Source of the DNA: Beaufortia kweichowensis | Lineage: Eukaryota > Chordata > Actinopteri > Cypriniformes > Gastromyzontidae | Assembly (NCBI GenBank): GCA_019155185.1 | Contig: CM032797.1 | Location: forward strand, 10,526,881-10,590,880 | DNA length: 64,000 nt | Direction: 5' to 3' | Shown: one piece after another, positions 25,050 to 36,300 of the stretch | Layout of the letters: each line of letters opens with the position of its first letter | Numbering within the stretch: the first letter of the stretch is position 1 | Position numbers and translations under genes: made by a program | Notes under the pieces: generated by a model | Told to the model about the DNA's origin: nothing | Seen by the model: the letters and a program-made list of their open reading frames with translations, nothing else | Database searches by the model: none

Positions 25050-26905
25050 GTGTTTTAAATAAAGCAATATCTGTTGCTTGAGTACCTTATCCTAGAAGAC
25101 TATTTTAAAACAGTAAGATTGCCGTCTGCTGAAAAAAATGATTCAGTAGGATAATGTTGCATGCCCTTTATGAGTTATGTCTTAACAGGGTTTGGTTTAG
25201 GAAAAGTGTTAAAAGTATTCAAAGGCAAAAAGAAAACTTGTAGCATTTTAAAACGTTCAGGGTGTTTAATGCATCAAGTTTAAAGGAGGTCTCAAGGTGA
25301 AGACACTGCAACAGATGGTCAGACATGAGTACATAATAACTTGAAGTAAGTTATGCAAACATACAATATGGCTAGTTTCAGTGCTGAGTTCAAAAATGAT
25401 GTGGCTTGCCATTATTATAAGTCTAAACTATTGCTGAGCTAAAAGCTTTTATGCCACTTTGAAAGAAAGAATCCCAAACTAATAGTGCACAAATAGGAAA
25501 CGTCCACAAATAAGCTAGTAATAGAGGCCATATGCTTCTAAAATTGTGTTTTTCCTTATCAATGTCTGTGTGACTGTCCTTTAAGGAAGGTCATTAAAAC
25601 TCATATAAGACAAAATAAACACAGCAGTCTTTTCGTGATTCTCTAAAGTATACATCAGAGTCAAAATATAGCCATGTCGAAGGTCTGGGGTACAGCTGTG
25701 ACAGTTTTTATATTTATGACTCTTAATAACATATGATTGTTATCGTATCGCACTTCATCGATGAGTAATTGATGAGTTCATCGATGAATACTCCACTTGC
25801 GCACACAGGTCGTCTCCGGCAGTTGGCGATATAGCGCCATTAATGTGTCGCGTTGGCGTCGAAGAAAAGCGGAAGTGTTGACGAAAATGTTGCTGTGGAG
25901 ACGTGAAGTTTACAACTTCCAAACGTCAGGCAAGACAAATAAACAAAATATAATCATTAGCAATTACCAATTTATAACCTTACGTTTTAATTTAGTATAA
26001 TACAGTTATTAGTCAAATGTTTTATTACGTGGATGTATAAAGGTTTAAATCTGCATGTTAGCAGGTTAGTTCAGTGTTTGCATTGCGAGACTGAATGCTT
26101 TTTTATTATCGTAACAGTGCAGTAACCATGTTTTTATTAGAGTAAAAATGTAGTAACCATGTTTTTTGGCAGATTGATTATCATTTATTACCATAGTTTT
26201 ACTACAAATATCATAGTTAAGCTATGGGTGCTCTAGTGAGACCATACTATGGTTTTACTACTAGTACAGTAGTTATTGTATTGTTTAACTATGGATACTG
26301 TTGTAGAACAGTGGTTAATTTGGCAGTGACAATATTTAGATTTTTAGAATATTAGAATAGTAACAAACTCATCAAAACCATAAAATAGCATAATTGTAAC
26401 TGTGAGAATTATGTTGTGACTAAAAGCATCCAAAATAAATAAACAGTATGTTATATTTTAGCACCTTAGTAACCCTTTGTCTAGAAGAAAAATAATACTA
26501 AAAATAAAATAATAATAAGACATTTTATCATCCTGCTTCTTGAGGTCTCAACCTGAGAACTTTTTAAGCAGTACTGAAGTAATTTCTATCTATGCTGGAC
26601 TCTTATTGGCTGCTTTTCATCCTTAATTTTAAATCTTATTTGCTCCATTAATCCATTTCAAAAATATTTCTTAAATAAAATTTTAGTTTTATAATTAAAA
26701 CGAAATGTATATGTTTTCACAATTATATTTCATACCATAAGATTAAAAGATCATGAGAAACATTTTTGTCTAAACCTTTGACTGGTACTGTATAAGTTCA
26801 GCAAGTAATATATTAAGTGTGTCTTATTTGTGTTTAAAGGCTTGATGAAATGTCTCCATCATTGATTGCTGTTTAGAGGCCCTCTCATCGCTTTAGGGTT
26901 TCACC
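25050..26905. other. serp1-fuz interval with candidate fuz 5' exon and simple repeats
   Basis: A CpG-containing stretch at about 25,790-25,930 stands out from the AT-rich flanks and could be the fuz promoter and 5' noncoding exon. Its short plus-strand frame has no recognisable domain. A splice acceptor-like TTTAAAG lies just before 26840, inside the fuz 5' leader. At about 26,110-26,300 there are repeated copies of CCATGTTTT, ACCATAG and TTTTACTAC in both orientations, which look like a decayed palindromic repeat. Confidence 0.4.
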
Positions 26906-28189
26906 ATGCTTCAAGCAGAAGCCCTACAGCTACTTTGCCTTACAGCCTCCAGTGGAGTCCCGCTGTTCTCTCGAGGCTCATCCAAGCAGCTCCCCTTTTC
27001 CATCATCGGCTCCTTAAATGGAGTCCATATGTTTGGTGCAGGACATGGAGCTTTGCTGTCGAGCTGCGAAACCGAGCGTGGCAGTCGTGTGGTGTGGAGG
27101 GTCTTCCAGGAGAGCCTGATGCTGATTGCTGTGAGTGGAGGTGGAGACTCTGCTGTCAGTGAGCTTCAGTTGTGCCGCCTCCTGGAGAATGTGTGGAACT
27201 GCATGGTCATGGTCCTGGGACAGGACGAGCTGGCAAACGTACGCAACGTGGAGCGGTTGAAACGGGAGGTGCGCTCCTGCTACCGTTTGATTGACATGCT
27301 CTTGGAGCGTGTTCATGATGACCAGGGCTTGATGGGACATTTGACGCAATGCACCGACTGCCTGCCGCTTTCCACCTCTGGCATGGTTCAAGAGACCCTG
27401 GACTCTTTCACCCAAGCAGCGGAGAGCGAATTCGGCTGTCTGCTGGTGTATGGCCGTGTAGCCCAGGCCACGGAGAAATGGTGGTCTCGGTTGGCTTCAC
27501 AAGAAGTTGTTGTCCTTTTAACTCTGGTACAGTCCCTCTCTGGCACATCCTCGTGTGATTATCCTGTATTCCTGCCCCAAGGCAGTCCCACCGTCGCCAT
27601 TCGTTTACTCTGTTTCCAACTGCTTCCTGGGGTTCATGTATGTGTTCTCTGTGGCCCCAAACCCTCCTTGTACACGGCAGAGAATGAGCTTGTAAGTCGC
27701 TTTTGGTCCCCCTTGGTGGAGACTCTCCGCAGCTGTCTGGAGCAAGCTGAACGCTTCATCCTCCCTCCATCTGTAAACCTTCGTTGGGACGTCCAGGCTC
27801 TTCTGCTCATCAACCGTGAATCCCGACGCGCAATCACCGTGTGCCCACGTGAACGTGGTGGTGCTCCGGCAAACGCTGCACCCCTCCTCTCTTCTACCCG
27901 GCGACTGGAGCTCCTTCGCCTCTTCTATACATTTGCTGTGACTCGATATTTTACCTCAGAGGATGTTTCGCCAGCCTCTACTTCTGAGCCCGTCCTTGAG
28001 GATTTCTTTCAGGGTTTTACCCATGTTCCTATGCAGTGCTACCTCATCACTGATGAGTGCAAGTGTTACGGCCTGCAGAGTCCCCAGCACCAGCTCTACC
28101 TCCTCACGGATCTCTCTGTACCCACATTTGCCTTGCGCTCAGTGGCTACACAGACTCTCTCGTCTATAACTGCTGCAACTGGTTTTTAG
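26906..28189 (+). CDS. fuz: Protein fuzzy homolog (planar cell polarity / ciliogenesis effector), single coding exon
   Basis: FUZ is a longin-domain subunit of the CPLANE complex (with INTU and WDPCP), which recruits intraflagellar transport proteins to basal bodies. One uninterrupted frame of 427 residues covers the whole family length (human about 418). Diagnostic segments are LLCLTASSGVPLFSR, QLPFSIIGSLNGVHMFG (residues about 29-45), NVRNVERLKREVR, LTQCTDCLPL, the central DYPVFLPQGSPTV and the terminal LRSVATQTLSSIT. The match runs end to end with no frameshift or stop. It is markedly more GC-rich than its surroundings. No intron interrupts the coding region, whereas mammalian FUZ is split into many exons. 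No poly(A) tract or target-site duplication was seen at the 3' side, so a recent retrocopy is not shown. Confidence 0.93.
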   Translation: MLQAEALQLLCLTASSGVPLFSRGSSKQLPFSIIGSLNGVHMFGAGHGALLSSCETERGSRVVWRVFQESLMLIAVSGGGDSAVSELQLCRLLENVWNCMVMVLGQDELANVRNVERLKREVRSCYRLIDMLLERVHDDQGLMGHLTQCTDCLPLSTSGMVQETLDSFTQAAESEFGCLLVYGRVAQATEKWWSRLASQEVVVLLTLVQSLSGTSSCDYPVFLPQGSPTVAIRLLCFQLLPGVHVCVLCGPKPSLYTAENELVSRFWSPLVETLRSCLEQAERFILPPSVNLRWDVQALLLINRESRRAITVCPRERGGAPANAAPLLSSTRRLELLRLFYTFAVTRYFTSEDVSPASTSEPVLEDFFQGFTHVPMQCYLITDECKCYGLQSPQHQLYLLTDLSVPTFALRSVATQTLSSITAATGF

Positions 28190-28549
28190 GACATTGGATA
28201 TTTGACCATAATGAACTTTTGAACATGTAAAAGTGTTGACTTTGCAGCCACTGTTGAAATTATTGTCTGTGATTTAAGTTAGATTTACCACTAATCAAGA
28301 GATTATTCTTTATTATCACTACTAATGTGCTTTCTTTAGAACTGGAATAACTGAACAGTCAGGATTTACACAAAAATGATGCCAAATATGGATGCAAGGT
28401 AAATTTGCACTTATGTTTCCAGATTGATTCTACTGTATGTAATTACTGTAGTTTCCATGTAGCATTTACACTGTGATACCAGATTTATTACATGCTACCT
28501 TACCGGTGCATTGGTTGTTGGTGATTGTTAAAGTGTGGTTACTTTTTTT

Positions 28550-28555
28550 AATAAA
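28550..28555 (+). terminator. Candidate fuz poly(A) signal
   Basis: AATAAA about 360 bp after the fuz stop codon, preceded by a T-run. Plausible in position. Confidence 0.5.
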
Positions 28556-30395
28556 ACATATGTTGATATTTACACATTTATTATGACACTGAACTTAATA
28601 ACCTGTGAAATTTGGTCATGTGAAGATATTGTTTAGAAATCATATTTGGATGGTTGTCTTAGCTTTACCACCAACAAAAAAATCATATTATTAAGCCAAG
28701 CAATAGACCACTACACTTCTTTCTCGTAATTTGTATGAAGAACCAGTTAATTCTGTATAAACCCGCCCCCTGCTGGCCACTTATGTTATCTTGCTCTAGT
28801 TCAGCTCATGTAAGTTTCAAGACATGATGAGTAAAAGCAAATGCTTAACCACACACTAAACACACTAAACCATATTAAATAAATAAGAACCAGAAATAAA
28901 TATCTTAAGAATAAGTGCTACTTTCAAAGTCTCATTTTATTCCATAGTCCATAATTTTACTATGTAATGTAGTTATACATTACCAAATTTTGCCATAAAA
29001 GCCATAATGCTTTTACAATACCGTCAATAAGTTGCATAAAAACTTGTGGGAGGTCTTAAATATGGTAGGTCTTCTTTATATATCGTGTTATGTTTGATAT
29101 CACAGTATTCAGCAACAGACATTCTCATAGATTTTATCTTAATGTTACCTTATGTTAAAAAATACCACATTATTCATTCATTGGGGAAATCTAAAACAGC
29201 TTGAATTGAACCAGTTTACAATATTTTCTTATGCAGGAAAAGTCTGTCAAAATTCCAGTAACCAGCACTATTTATTCAACTTTATTAGCACCATAAATGC
29301 CTGTTAATGGCTCTATAGTAGTTTTTATAATGCCAGGGTTTGTTTGTTAACATCTTAGATTTAGTTTAATTTTCAGAGGACATCTTATTTCAGACAAGAC
29401 ATAATGTTATCTTGAACTAAAAAGATAAAGATATTTTATAATCTCATCATAGCTTTTAAATGCAGACATGACGGCAGAGACTCGTTAAATCCTTGTATTG
29501 GAGGTCTGTGCTACTATTCACCCTCTTTGCATGATTTTAAAGATCCTACTATTATCCTTTAAACCTTTTAAAACCTGTAACACTAATTGAGAACTTAATT
29601 CTTCTGATTTTTAATGACATGTTTCTAGTTGTTCTTTACATACATCTATGCAGTTTGACTAAGCATAAAATGTGACAACTAACCCCAACTCCCCATGTTC
29701 CAACAAGACTCAAGTGTTTGAGTAATGAAGAGCATCATGCTTCAAGCAGCACATGGTCACGTGATCACATGACACGCTTATGTATTATACTGAGAATCCT
29801 CTCGTTTCTTCCTGCATTAAAATGATTACAGAGAACATAATTTCAAAGAAGACATTACCCTGTAATGCGATCACACTATTTGTTAATCTCTTCTGCAAGA
29901 GACGCAGAGACTCAACGTGGGAGGAGCTGGATTGCCTTATTCTCTGTTATTGGATCGAGAGTATGGGAGGAGGTTCAGTGAGCGCAGAAGTTGAGCATCG
30001 GTCAAAGTCTGGAGCTGCTTCAGATCCTTCTCATAGATTCATCGCTACTGTCTGTCGTCTCGGCAACAGAAGAGGCTTCTTTTCAAACTTCTGGTGCGTA
30101 ATACACTCAGGAGGAGGTACTGTCCATGAAAGACCCCATTTAAAGGGGGAGGGTGGTCAAGGAAAAGTAACTAGAGGGGCACTGATATACTGTTTGTAAA
30201 CCAAATAGAGGCGTGGGGATTTGTGGGGCTATCAATCGTGCTTGCGCTCGTAATCTTAAACTGATGCAGAGTCCAAAGGTCTTCTCGAGTAGATCTTTTA
30301 AGGTTTTGCTGCTTGCGTTTGCTGCACAGCGAAACACGTTTTTTAAGGATCTCACTTAAGCTTTACTTCTTGAAACTTTTAAATTGTTTACACAC
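28556..30395. other. Interval before the alanine aminotransferase gene
   Basis: AT-rich up to about 29,850. From about 29,900 to 30,395 the GC content rises and direct promoter-like sequence begins; this should hold the gpt2-like promoter and 5' UTR. An open frame at 29780-30199 has no recognisable domain and is not called as a gene. Confidence 0.4.
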
Positions 30396-33300
30396 ATGTT
30401 ATCCAAAAGAAACATGGAGGTTTTGAAACGGGGAGCATGTCAGGTTTACGCGGCGGTGTACCCCAAAGGTCCAGCCCTAAACTTTTCTCCGCTGCCTTCC
30501 TTCTTCTCTCCACACAGGACTCTTTCTTCCATCCCTGCGTCTCGAAGCAAGCCTACACAGCCAACGATGTCGCAAAACGGAGCGTTACCACGTCAGGAGA
30601 AAGTCCTCACTGTCGACACTATGAACGCCAACGTGAAAAAGTCGAGTACGCGGTGCGCGGACCCATCGTTCAGCGCGCGGTGCAGATCGAGAAAGAGTTG
30701 AAAGAGGTACGATCAGCATGCGTGTGACTTTCGCAAACATTAATCCAAAATGCAAACATCCTGATTCAAAATATTTAATATTTCAATTGCACTTTAAGAC
30801 AATATAATTGTTTGACAAGTATACAATGTTTGAATGGGACTACGACCTACGATCTCCCCTCAGCAGTGAAAAACAACTTCACGTGTTGATGCTCTATCAG
30901 GTTACTAGTGTATATAGTGTGCCAACAACTGTGTAGTTGTTTAAACTAGTCAGTTTGATTCAGATCGATTTAAATAAACCAAAAATGGTGGGTTAATTAT
31001 GACCAGAACACACCGCTGGGTTGTAAATTAACATTTGCTGGACTGTTTTAAACTAAATGTTGTGGTATGTTTGGGTAAAAACAACCCAGCATAGGTTAAT
31101 TCATAACCCAGCAGTGTGTTCTGTCCCTATATTAGCCATTTCTGGGTAAAATACCATTTTTTAGAGTCTAACATTTTAACTTGAACTACACCATTTATTG
31201 TATGTGGGGAATTCTGGTGTTTTGGATGTGACATTTTTAGTCAAATCTGAAGAAGGAGATGGAGAAGGGATGACTCTTCAAAGAACATAAAATAGTAATT
31301 CATTTGCTCATTTATATGGACTGTTATGGATGTGACAAACAGCACTTTACCTGACTATCAAAATCATGATGTGAACTACCAAATGTGAGCTATAAGTATG
31401 GTGAAAACCTGTGATAAAAACGTTTTTGTTTTCATGGTCAGGTTTACATTCGAATGGACTTGACAGCAGTATCCTAAACTGCTTAGTTCAGTCTTTCCTG
31501 CTATGTTTGAGGTTTCAGGGTTGTGGTTTTAATATAGCTTTGATAGCTTATCTTATGACCTTGATGACAAGAGATTGTTGCAAAAGCCAGTTCATGTTGC
31601 CTTCTGCAGTATTGGCAAAATTCACCAGACCAATGTTTGCAAATCAGAGTGTCTTTACTTATCATTGGCCAACGTTTATTCTTGTGTCATTCAGTTGGTT
31701 TAGCTTCAGACATCTCATTTCTGCTTGATTTATGACTGACGCTTGAGTTGCAGTAAACCTCAGAAGTCTTGCTTTTGATAAGACCACAGTTCAGAGTCAG
31801 CATTGATCGTCATGGGAACAGAGAGCATCTTTGTTTGTCAAGTCTGTACCTCAGTCTTTAAATGGGTTGTTATGTATGGACAACAGCACTTTCATATGGC
31901 TCTCAGTAAGCATCAAAAGCATTCAAGCATTCGAAAACCTCACCATTGCAAAAAAGAAGAAAAGTCCATTTTCTTCCATCCATTTTAGATATTCTGTATT
32001 ATTTGTTAGTCTTTTTTCTTTTGTAATGAACTTCATGATTGTCTGTGTGGTCTGCTAACTGCAATTTAACCAGATTTCGATGATTCATTAGCTTCCTGCA
32101 TTATTCTCTTTTCTTAAACAGCAAAACCAGAAAGACCAGAAGCAAAATTCCTTTTTGTCACTTTATGGAATGCAGAACATACTCCAGACACTTGCACAAT
32201 GGGCTCTATTAAAGCTTTTCATGTTTCTTAAAAGTTAAGAGTCCAAACACCGCATCTATATCAACATAATTTTTATCAGGAATATTATAATAATGCAATC
32301 GAAATGTTTGTTTTTTAACAATTAAAAAAAAAAAAAAATACACAAAAAACACACTGTTAGTCTTTGCTGGTGTTGAAGGTATTGAGGTTTCAGATTTCTG
32401 GGAAAGGCATGCGTGACAATAGTGGCCTTCATCTAATACTGTACAAATCCCTCTCTCTCTCTCTTACTTCCTGGTGCTTATTCTTTATTAGTCTCTCTCT
32501 TGCTCTTCTCTTTTAGGTCTCTCTACCTTTCTTACCTTTACTTCTCATTTACTGACTCTCTTTCTACTTGACTTCTCTGTTCTCCCATAATGAACAAAGA
32601 GTCAACAAAGGCACCACTTTTACTGGCAAAATTATAGTATTGCAAAAGAAAGTACTTGCGTAACACATGTGGGAAGAGTATAGAAATACAGCGGGGTAGG
32701 TTTATGTTTGACATATGTTTGTGTATGTAACCTGTTTGGCAGTACACACCGGTTTTCTTTCTGTAGATTCTGTAGATTCTGTAATCTGTAGATTTTATCC
32801 AATAGATTTGTTCACAGTTTCGTAAAAATTCGAAATCTCTCGATTTTCTTACTCTATACCCAATGTCAAAAGACATTGACACTTTATTTACATTGGCCTA
32901 TTCATTTAATGGGTAACAGAGTTTTAAACGTAATAACGATTGATGTAATCCTAATTAAATAATATTTTAATTGTTATTTTGCGTTAAATACATTGGCCCT
33001 TCGAAATATTAAAAAGGTCTGTGACAGTGCCCAGCTGTAGTGACGGTCAAATCTTTCAAATGTGACGCATTCTCCCTCATACAATAAAGATCTGCATGAC
33101 TGTGCGGTTTGAAAACTTTGTTCCACCCTCTATTTAAACACGATTAAAGTTTGTTGTTTTAGGGGTGGCAGTCACAGACTTGTTTCTGACTGGTTAGTGC
33201 TCAGGATCCTTTCTGCTCTGTAACCAATAGAAGAAGCGTTTTAAAATAAGGGGCGGTGGGAGTTTGAGGTTCTGGTAAATGCATCTGGTTATATTGGACA

Positions 33301-36300
33301 GAGACTCACTCTCACCCTGGAGAGAAACAGATGTGCAGTCTGGAACTTGTCAATTAGTCCCATCCGTACCAACTACTGCGAGAGCTGCTATTGTTTATTG
33401 CGTTCCAAACAGCTGTAGCCTGAGGGGACAGGATGAAATAAACCTAAAAAAAAAAAACTTTTGACATGTAATGAATGAGGAAAGATATTTTTAAATACAA
33501 AGTATTTCACAAAGGTTTTCTTCAATTGAGATAATTTTTTCATAGCAGTTTTTTCTAAATGGACACATTTGGAGAATGTTTGAAAATAAAACAGAAAAAC
33601 AAGATTATATCAAACATACAAAAGTTGATCTGTCCATTAAAAAAAAGTCTGCAGAAACATTAAACTATTTGTAAAACAGGCAGTGTGCATAATAGAATTA
33701 ACATTATATGTTATAAAGTAATTTTTCTAAGCTAGACATGTGGAAAACTAAAGGCTTGAACTCATCTGTTCACCATAAATAGTATATGTAATTTGTGCAC
33801 AATAAATAGACATTTTCAATATCGTTGGACATGTAACTTATAGTCAAGCACATGGAGTTTAGGTTCAGATTCCTGCTGATCATGTAAAGACTTGTTCTTC
33901 CTACATTCTTGTGAAAAAGGGTTTGTTGCCTTTAAAACCTACACTCTAAAAACAGATGTGTTAAAAACAACACAAGATGTGTCTAGTTAGGGACAACACA
34001 CAGATGTGTGTCTAACTAGACACATCTTTGTGTTAATTTAAAAACAACACATTTTGTGTTACTTTTAACTCAACTTGTGTTACTTTCAACTCAACATGTG
34101 TTGTCCCTTTTATGTATTTAACACAAAATGACACATTATGTGTTAAACAGCATAACACAAAAAATAAAAAAATAACATTCTTTTTAGAGTGTATTATCAG
34201 GGAAAACAGATCCTTTAGACACAGACAGAAACAAAGTTTTTAATCACAATTTATATTTAATGACAAATATTTAGTTCAACTCTGACTCTATGGTTTTCTG
34301 CTAAAGTTAATGGATAATGGACATTGAAATGTTATTCAAAATTTAACTTTAGCTGTATATAATGTTTATATAAGGTTAAGTGTGTAATGATTTATATGGT
34401 GTGGCAAGAGTTTTTGGTGAAGATTCTCAAATACTGATGAAAAGGGTTAATACGTTGGAGGGTTACATATGGGAAAAACAAGGTGTTTGGCAATCAGCAT
34501 GCAGTGAGAGCGACAGGGAGAGCTTGTTTGGGAGGTTTCAGATGCACACTGTTAAAGTGCTTTTGTAATGAGCAAACAGAGGGAAAGGCAGACAGCGCAG
34601 AGCTGTGAACCACTGCCATCAGCAATACTAGTGACCCTTACTACATGTTTGCTTACCAGATAGGGCATGTTAAGCACTACAGCATACAAAACTCTGCTTA
34701 TCAGACAGAGGCGAATAACAATTAGTCATTATAAGTCCAAATGTCTTGGAACTGAAAGGAAATCTAGGATTTTTTTGAACTATGTATAAACCTTAAGATA
34801 AAGAAAACATTTTAGGATATTTAATATTTTACAAAGACAAGTTTGAAACAAAGAAACAATTAAGATTTCACACTAATCAACTGTTTGTGACCATGTTAAC
34901 TAGGTCAGATTTTCTTTTGGACAAAGCTTCCATTGAAGGACACAAAGATGGTCTTTGGAAAATTTTCAAATCATGCTGACACAACATGGATCATCTTACG
35001 GTTTGCACGAACAGTGCAAAGAACGCATGCTGACAAAGAAGTAAAAGGGAAAGAAAATATAATAATGTAACATCTATTCAAAATGATATGTTTTTCAGGG
35101 GGTCAAGAAGCCTTTTGAAGAGGTCATCAAAGCAAATATCGGAGATGCTCACGCTATGGGGCAACGGCCAATCACTTTCTTCCGTCAGGTTGGTGACTCT
35201 TCTGCTTTTTTGCTGACCGAGAGTGTCGATGAATTATCTACTCACATTATTTCCACTGTGGTCCATTGCTTGCAGGTTCACTGCGTTTTAAAATGTTTGC
35301 GTGCATTAACCAAAGTCTAAATTCACTCTTAAAGCATTTTCCCTTTAGATATCACAAAAATATATTTTTATCCCCCTTTTAAAACTATGATCATTGCAGT
35401 CTATGCATTAGCCAAGCATTTTCAGTTTAAACATGTTATACTGTACTTATTTGAACAGTACATCTGTAGATGTTTTCTGTAGCCTCATAACTGTCTCTTT
35501 TTTAAGGTAATGGCATTGTGCACTTATCCAAAACTACTTGAAGATAACAAGTTTCCAGAGGACGCCAAAAACCGAGCGAGACGTATTTTGCAGGCGTGTG
35601 GAGGGAACAGCATTGGTATGTTTTGCGTGTACAGTATATGAGTAATTCACATGATTTCTATTCACATGGTTTCATTTTCTAAATGAAACTTTCTATGTTT
35701 CTCCACCAGGCGCATACACAACAAGTCAGGGCATTGAGTGCGTCAGACATGACATTGCCAACTACATTAAGCGTCGGGATGGTGGCTTTCCTTCTGACCC
35801 TGATAATATTTACCTCACAACAGGGGCCAGTGACGGCATTACGGTACGTCAAAGAAACGACAAACACAGTTCTATGTACACTTAACTTGTGTACATAAAG
35901 GTTGACCTGTTGGAGTCTGTCAGTTAAAGGGACAGTCCACCAGTTAGCTATTATGCAAAAAGTGTACTTGTTATGTTTATTATTTTCCTGAAAGGTAAAC
36001 TCATAATAAAGTTTAAAAAAATATTTCCCAACACTTTAAAGTGCTGTTTTTTGTTTTTGGTCTCTCACAAACTATGCTTGCCTAAATCACATGCTGTTAT
36101 TTAAACATATTTTAGATTATGTAATTTAAATTTAATCCGGGTGTCTGAATTAAGATCATATTTTCTAATGGCTTGTGTATCAGACTGTCCTGAAGCTGCT
36201 GACCGCTGGGGAGGGCCGTACCCGGACAGGAGTCATGATCTCTATTCCTCAGTACCCTCTGTATTCTGCTGCTATAGCAGAGCTGGGAGCTGTTCAGGTG

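Noticed and set aside
26110..26300. Possible regulatory RNA hairpin upstream of fuz
   Set aside because: Repeated ACCATAG/CTATGGT blocks look like a decayed palindromic repeat; no single stable hairpin with a defined loop could be drawn.
27014..27415. Minus-strand frame of 133 codons
   Set aside because: Antisense of the fuz coding exon, whose sense frame matches the family end to end.
29780..30199. Plus-strand frame of 139 codons before the aminotransferase gene
   Set aside because: No ATG-led conserved domain. The GC-rich second half fits a promoter or 5' UTR better.
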